47,343 nt of DNA, taken from JBDRNO01 sp043811005. GTDB taxonomy: Bacteria; Bacteroidota; Bacteroidia; NORP154. Position numbers and translations under genes: made by a program. This document shows, piece after piece, positions 43,161 to 47,343 of the stretch. The DNA is taken from positions 1 through 47,343 of the forward strand of contig JBDRNO010000215.1 of NCBI GenBank assembly GCA_043811005.1, in the 5' to 3' direction. Each line of letters opens with the position of its first letter. The stretch's first letter is position 1. The notes beneath the pieces were generated by a model. The model searched no databases. It worked only from the letters and a program-made list of their open reading frames with translations, and was not told where the DNA came from.

Positions 43161-45229
43161 ATTTTCACAAATTTCCTGTAATACGTTTCCTCACCATCAG
43201 TTATCTGCAAGACGTAAATGCCTTTGTTCAAATGTTTTACAGGAACGGTTATTGGAGATGTAGAGACGCGGTTAATAGCGTCTCTACTTTGTAATATTGT
43301 CCTGCCCATAATATCAAAGATCACATAGTCCGCATCTTCTGATTTGGGCTGGAAATCAATGACCAGGTATTCTTTGGCAGGATTGGGATAGATGGAGATG
43401 GAAGACGGTTGATGGAAGATGGAAGATGGTTGTCCCGCTGGAATGAAAGCACCGCCACAGGGAGTGGTATTATTATTAAAATAAGTTCTAACCGAGTCAA
43501 TTCTTTGCTGCATAACTTCAACACTTGCCCATGGGAGGCTATCCGAAAAATTACGTCCAAAAACAAATGCTAAATTTATCTCTGCTGTATCATTAGGATA
43601 AAATGTAAAGGGACCTGTAGAGCCAACTCCTCTTCGATCACCAGGAGTATTGCCACTTGTTTCTTCTGTCCATAACTCTGCCTGGGGTACACCTCCTGTT
43701 CCCCATCCACAAGGGTCAGTACTTCCAGAAAACATAAAGTTTGTCTCTATACATGAAAAAGGAGGTGGGCAACCTGCTTGATGACCGATTCCCCCATACA
43801 CCATTTTTGTACTATCTCCCCAGATACCTTTCATGAGATTATAATATTTTGTTCCTTCGCCAACTTTAGGATCACAAAGAGGACCGCTTGCGCAATTTAT
43901 ATAATAAAGAAATGTTGTCATCCCCCAACTTTCATTATCAATTATCCCATCATCAAATCCAAATCCGTTAACGCTTGCATCACAACCGCCTTTAGTGTTG
44001 TCCAAACCGTCTGTCTCCATCAAAGGACCTTTTAAAAATGTTACTGACAGTGCAGGCGGGTTTGCACCATAAGTCCAATCTATTGCGTCTCCATTGTATC
44101 CGAAAAAACTGCCCCTTTCTACATCACAACCGATATAATCATTAAAAGCATTTCCAATGTCAATATCTCCATTAATCCCAATATAAGTAGAATCATAGAT
44201 ATTGGCAGAGCGGTTAATTATTTTATAGTTCAGGAAAATTGTATTCCAGAGGGCAGAATCGGCAAAACAGTCAAAAGCATAAGCCATCCCGTGTATTTCA
44301 ATTCCCATTTTTGCTCCATCGGTTTCCATATGTATGTTTCTGTCATCATTACGAATAAAATACACTGTTTGGTCGCCCCAGATAAGTGGATAATCTCCAT
44401 CATAAGGATTGTAAGAACCATCACCATTATTATCAACAAAGGGAGCCAGATAGTAAGTTTGCCCTAAAGATGTGTCTCCATGTGCAGGCCAGTCGAGTAT
44501 TACATGCGGCACAATATAACCCGGCTGGTCCCAGTTGGCAATATGATAATCAATATCACTTTTATTTACCTTCCATAAGCGGTTCCAGATTGAATCCTGG
44601 GTAAGGGAATAATTCACGGAATCCATTATTGGTCCGGCATAAAAGTCTTGTCCTTCTAAACGATATCTTTGAGCGGCTATGTGCAAGCTATCATTGCTGT
44701 CAAGTCCTCCTATCCAGAAGTTAAATATAAACATTGAATGTATACCGCTTCCAATGGGCACTTCAAAATGAGAATGGTCATATAAATCCCAGAACTCACT
44801 GCCTGCGGCATTAAATCTTGCGCTGATATTATTGATATTTAGGACTTCGTATGCTTCATACATTTTATAATGAACGGTTATTATAATTAAGCCGGTATCA
44901 CATAAAGCAGGCAGACCGTTATCGCATATAACATAAAAAATGATATCCAGTCCGTAGAAACTTGAATCCGGAATGTAATAAACTAAGGTGTCTCCAATAA
45001 GTTCAACTTTTCCGTTACCTGAAGTGTATATTAGAGTATCTAAGGTCAAGGGGTCTCCATCCGGGTCAGTATCATTATTTCCTGGTAAAATTATTTTAGG
45101 TATCCCTGATTTGGTTGTATCATAATCATCCACCGCAACAGGCGGGTTGTTTTGGGCGTGGGCGGCAATTTGAAAACACCCTAGGAATGTCATATATAGT
45201 AAAATATTTTTTATCTTTTTCATCAGCAT
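43157..45229 (-). CDS. T9SS cargo protein with cadherin-like N-terminal domain (paralogue 1)
   Basis: 690 residues. Signal peptide MLMKKIKNILLYMTFLGCFQ...; then a cadherin/Ig-like tandem domain (NNPPVAVDDYDTT, NDTDPDGDPLTLDT). The middle is typical of large secreted Bacteroidota proteins (GNGDIDIGN-like acidic loops, FMFSGSTDPCGWGTGG, DRRGVGSTGPFTF). The T9SS sorting domain is at the C-terminus (SISIYPNPAKEYLVIDFQP ... GIYVLQITDG). Two insertions relative to its neighbour are repeat-derived (QPSSIFHQPSSI and SRDAINRVST). The start overlaps the upstream paralogue's stop by one base (TAATG), indicating translational coupling. An ATG two codons later is an alternative start. A structural or adhesive surface role is likely; the ligand is unknown. 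Confidence 0.82.
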   Translation of the reverse strand: MLMKKIKNILLYMTFLGCFQIAAHAQNNPPVAVDDYDTTKSGIPKIILPGNNDTDPDGDPLTLDTLIYTSGNGKVELIGDTLVYYIPDSSFYGLDIIFYVICDNGLPALCDTGLIIITVHYKMYEAYEVLNINNISARFNAAGSEFWDLYDHSHFEVPIGSGIHSMFIFNFWIGGLDSNDSLHIAAQRYRLEGQDFYAGPIMDSVNYSLTQDSIWNRLWKVNKSDIDYHIANWDQPGYIVPHVILDWPAHGDTSLGQTYYLAPFVDNNGDGSYNPYDGDYPLIWGDQTVYFIRNDDRNIHMETDGAKMGIEIHGMAYAFDCFADSALWNTIFLNYKIINRSANIYDSTYIGINGDIDIGNAFNDYIGCDVERGSFFGYNGDAIDWTYGANPPALSVTFLKGPLMETDGLDNTKGGCDASVNGFGFDDGIIDNESWGMTTFLYYINCASGPLCDPKVGEGTKYYNLMKGIWGDSTKMVYGGIGHQAGCPPPFSCIETNFMFSGSTDPCGWGTGGVPQAELWTEETSGNTPGDRRGVGSTGPFTFYPNDTAEINLAFVFGRNFSDSLPWASVEVMQQRIDSVRTYFNNNTTPCGGAFIPAGQPSSIFHQPSSISIYPNPAKEYLVIDFQPKSEDADYVIFDIMGRTILQSRDAINRVSTSPITVPVKHLNKGIYVLQITDGEETYYRKFVKM
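43260..43287. repeat. GTAGAGACGC hairpin inside T9SS sorting domain
   Basis: GTAGAGACGC, loop GGTTAATA, GCGTCTCTAC: a perfect 10-bp stem. On the minus strand it is read in frame as SRDAINRVST between GRTILQ and SPITVPV. Confidence 0.85.
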
Positions 45230-47070
45230 TAATTCTTAATAAATTTATTGTTGTAAATATTCCCACCATCAAAGATGCTAATAAAATAAAAACCGCTGTT
45301 CAAAGAACCCGTTTGAATTGTGTTGATTTTATTGGATTTTAAAGATCCTTTGATAACAACCCTTCCAGTCAAGTCATAAACCCTGTAATGTGCATTTTTT
45401 GATTTGGGCTGGAAATCAATGACCAGGTATTCCTTGGCAGGATTGGGATAAAGGATGAAGTTATATAAAACCTTTTGACTTTTGGGAATATTTGTAAAAT
45501 CACTGCAAGAACTGTCACCACAAGGAGTTATGCCGTTATTATAAGCATCCTGAATAGATTGTATACGCTGTTTTAATAAACTGACACTGGTTAAATTATT
45601 TCCAGTATAATCCCGCGCAAAAACAAATGCCAAATCTATATTTATTGTATCATTCATGGAAAAGCTTATTGGACCGATAGAACCAACTCCTCTACGATCG
45701 TCAGGAGTATTTCCCACAGATACTTCTGACAATTGTGTAGAATCATTCGGATCACCGGGGAACATAAATTGAATAGTGTCACTATCTGGATTTAAAGCAT
45801 TGTAATGATCCAGAGAAGAATAAAAATACGAGAATTTTGCAAGCTCACTATTCAATATTGTAACTGACTGTGCTGGCGGATTTGAGCCATAACCTGATGA
45901 TCCAGAACCAGGTTCATCTATTGCATCACCATTGTAACCAAAGAAAGAATTTAATACTGTATCACACCCAATATAATCATCAAAAGCATATCCAATGTCA
46001 AAATCTGCATAAATACCAGCGAAAGTAGAATGGTAATTATTGTAGGAACGGTTAATGATCTTATAGTTCAGGAAAATTGTATTCCACAAGGCAGAATCGG
46101 CAGGGCAGTTAAAGGCATAAGCCATTCCGTGTATTTCAATTCCCAGCTTTTTGCCACCAGTTTCCATATGGATATCCCTATCGTCATTGCGAATAAAATA
46201 AATTGCCTGATCACCTTTAATAATTGGATAATCCCCGCTAAAAGGATTATAAAAACCATCACCATCATAGTCATAAAACGGGGCGAGATAATATGATTGT
46301 CCCAAAGATATATTACCATGAGCGGGCCAATCCAATATGGAATTGGGAATAGCATAGTCAGGAAAAGATGCTGGATCATTAAACCAGCTTATGAAAGAAT
46401 CAATATCACATTTATTTATCTTCCACAAACGGTTCCAGGTAGAATCCTGGGTAAAGGAATAATTCATGGTATCCATTATCGGACCAGCCCAAAAATCACG
46501 TCCAGAATAATATATTTGAGCTGCGATATGCAAGCTGTCGTCACTGTCAAGCCCTCCGATCCAGATATTTGAAACAAACATTGAATGTATGCCGCTCCCT
46601 TTCGGCACTTCAAAGTGAGGAAAGTCATATAAATCCCAGAAATCACTACCGGCGGCATTAAATCTTGCGCTGATATTATTGATGTTTAGGATTTCGTATG
46701 CTTCATACATTTTATAAATAACTGTGAAAATAATTAAAGCTGTATCGCATAATACCGGTATCCCTGTATCACATACCACATAAGTGACTGTATCTATTCC
46801 AAAAAAGCTCGAATCCGGAGTGTATTCAACTGCGATACCACTAAAGAGTTCAACTTTCCCGTTACCCGTAGTGTATATTAAAGTATCTATGGTCAATGGG
46901 GCTCCATCAGGATCAGTATCATTACTCTTTGGTAAAATTAATTTATTTACGCCAGAATAGGTTGTATCATAATCATCCACCGCAACTGGCGGGTTGTTTT
47001 GGGCGTGTGCGGCACACAGGATAGAGTATAGCAATATGCCGTACAATGAAGTATATATTAGTTTTCTCAT
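45229..47070 (-). CDS. T9SS cargo protein with cadherin-like N-terminal domain (paralogue 2)
   Basis: 613 residues, tandem paralogue of the gene downstream. Signal peptide MRKLIYTSLYGILLYSILCAA; the same NNPPVAVDDYDTT domain; KMYEAYEILNINNISARFNA and ALWNTIFLNYKIINRS are near-identical in both. It lacks a ~75-residue stretch present in paralogue 1 (the GIGHQAGCPPPF region). The sorting domain is ILYPNPAKEYLVIDFQPKS ... GFYFISIFDGG. It probably leads a two-gene transcript; its TAA overlaps the next ATG by one base. Confidence 0.82.
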   Translation of the reverse strand: MRKLIYTSLYGILLYSILCAAHAQNNPPVAVDDYDTTYSGVNKLILPKSNDTDPDGAPLTIDTLIYTTGNGKVELFSGIAVEYTPDSSFFGIDTVTYVVCDTGIPVLCDTALIIFTVIYKMYEAYEILNINNISARFNAAGSDFWDLYDFPHFEVPKGSGIHSMFVSNIWIGGLDSDDSLHIAAQIYYSGRDFWAGPIMDTMNYSFTQDSTWNRLWKINKCDIDSFISWFNDPASFPDYAIPNSILDWPAHGNISLGQSYYLAPFYDYDGDGFYNPFSGDYPIIKGDQAIYFIRNDDRDIHMETGGKKLGIEIHGMAYAFNCPADSALWNTIFLNYKIINRSYNNYHSTFAGIYADFDIGYAFDDYIGCDTVLNSFFGYNGDAIDEPGSGSSGYGSNPPAQSVTILNSELAKFSYFYSSLDHYNALNPDSDTIQFMFPGDPNDSTQLSEVSVGNTPDDRRGVGSIGPISFSMNDTINIDLAFVFARDYTGNNLTSVSLLKQRIQSIQDAYNNGITPCGDSSCSDFTNIPKSQKVLYNFILYPNPAKEYLVIDFQPKSKNAHYRVYDLTGRVVIKGSLKSNKINTIQTGSLNSGFYFISIFDGGNIYNNKFIKN

Positions 47071-47234
47071 TTCGTAAGTTTTATTTACTCTATATACGAA
47101 TTATAAATAAGAAAAGTTTTAAAGAATTAGAATCCGGTTGTTTTAGGTTTGAAAAAGGTGGGTTAATCCAGGGATTTGGTAAACAATTTGGAATGGCAGA
47201 GACGCCCTCCCGATAGTTATCGCATACGCGTCAA
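47071..47234. other. Upstream region of the T9SS pair
   Basis: AT-rich leader of the 47070 gene, then CAGAGACGCCCTCCCGATAG with a partial CGCGTC partner near 47226, a degraded member of the GTAGAGACG repeat family. No gene is seen. Confidence 0.4.
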
Positions 47235-47342
47235 CTAAATTTGATGTAACAGTTGCCAATAGTTACTTCTATCATGTCTTCTATCATACTGGCAATAGTA
47301 TGCTACCTGCTCTTCGATTAGGTCAATATCAGGTGTTTTTAA
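47235..47342 (-). CDS. Partial ORF, C-terminus only
   Basis: Open frame from the window edge to TAG at 47235-47237. It encodes 35 residues including DIDLIEEQVAYYCQYDRRHD and ending NYWQLLHQI. The residue mix looks like real protein, but I do not recognise the family. The start lies beyond the window. Confidence 0.35.
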   Translation of the reverse strand, partial: LKTPDIDLIEEQVAYYCQYDRRHDRSNYWQLLHQI

Positions 47343-47343
47343 T

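Overview
The window comes from a low-GC, Gram-negative member of the Bacteroidota. Several things show this directly: many secreted proteins end in type IX secretion (T9SS) C-terminal sorting domains ('YPNP' start, 'GIY/GVY' and a basic 'KIVV'-like end); PorZ, a DUF4175 protein and an IPExxxVDY protein are present; the gene order purN / acpP-fabF-rnc-IPExxxVDY and DUF4175-ATPase-ybeY-mnmG is typical of the phylum; and leaders lack Shine-Dalgarno sites almost everywhere. It looks like an uncultured lineage, but I cannot name a genus.

Layout. 1-345: extremely AT-rich block with two DnaA-box-like 9-mers. 346-2290: rpiB and lutB. 2389-11790 (minus strand): an accessory surface-protein island with a repetitive trimeric-fibre-like protein, two small lipoproteins and two large T9SS cargo proteins. 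It arose partly by tandem duplication and carries two single in-frame stop codons. 11996-13540: helical-repeat protein. 13571-17496: purN, acpP, fabF, rnc and the IPExxxVDY gene. 17705-24412: DUF4175, an RsbW-like ATPase, ybeY, mnmG. 24578-24593: a perfect parS palindrome. 24648-24721: tRNA-Arg. 25014-26125: remains of a broken membrane glycosyltransferase. 26187-32169: porZ, recO, a TonB-dependent receptor. 32228-34403 (minus): omega-amidase and methionine-type aminotransferase. 34662-37285 (minus): thiolase and 3-hydroxyacyl-CoA dehydrogenase. 37630-41411: sdhCAB. 41549-43136: truncated HEPN gene and Xaa-Pro aminopeptidase. 43157-47070 (minus): two tandem T9SS cargo paralogues. The final bases hold the 3' end of another minus-strand ORF.

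The most unusual theme is short repeats. Palindromic REP-like hairpins (GTAGAGACG... family, CACGGTT-TGG-AACCGTG family and others) and degenerate 'word' repeats (CCAGCACCCAG, GCCACAAAAACACC, GGGGTATCGG and others) lie between genes. The same material also sits in frame inside genes: the fibre stalk, a T9SS sorting domain, YbeY, DUF4175 and the N-terminus of the TonB receptor. Two hairpins sit exactly at the stop codons of convergent gene pairs. The fibre's TLHAT and TRFQTVAR peptides are literal translations of REP palindromes, which suggests that repeat DNA has been recruited as protein-coding material.

Housekeeping genes look intact and ordinary. The parS site and the AT-rich block suggest, but do not prove, that the window is near the replication origin.
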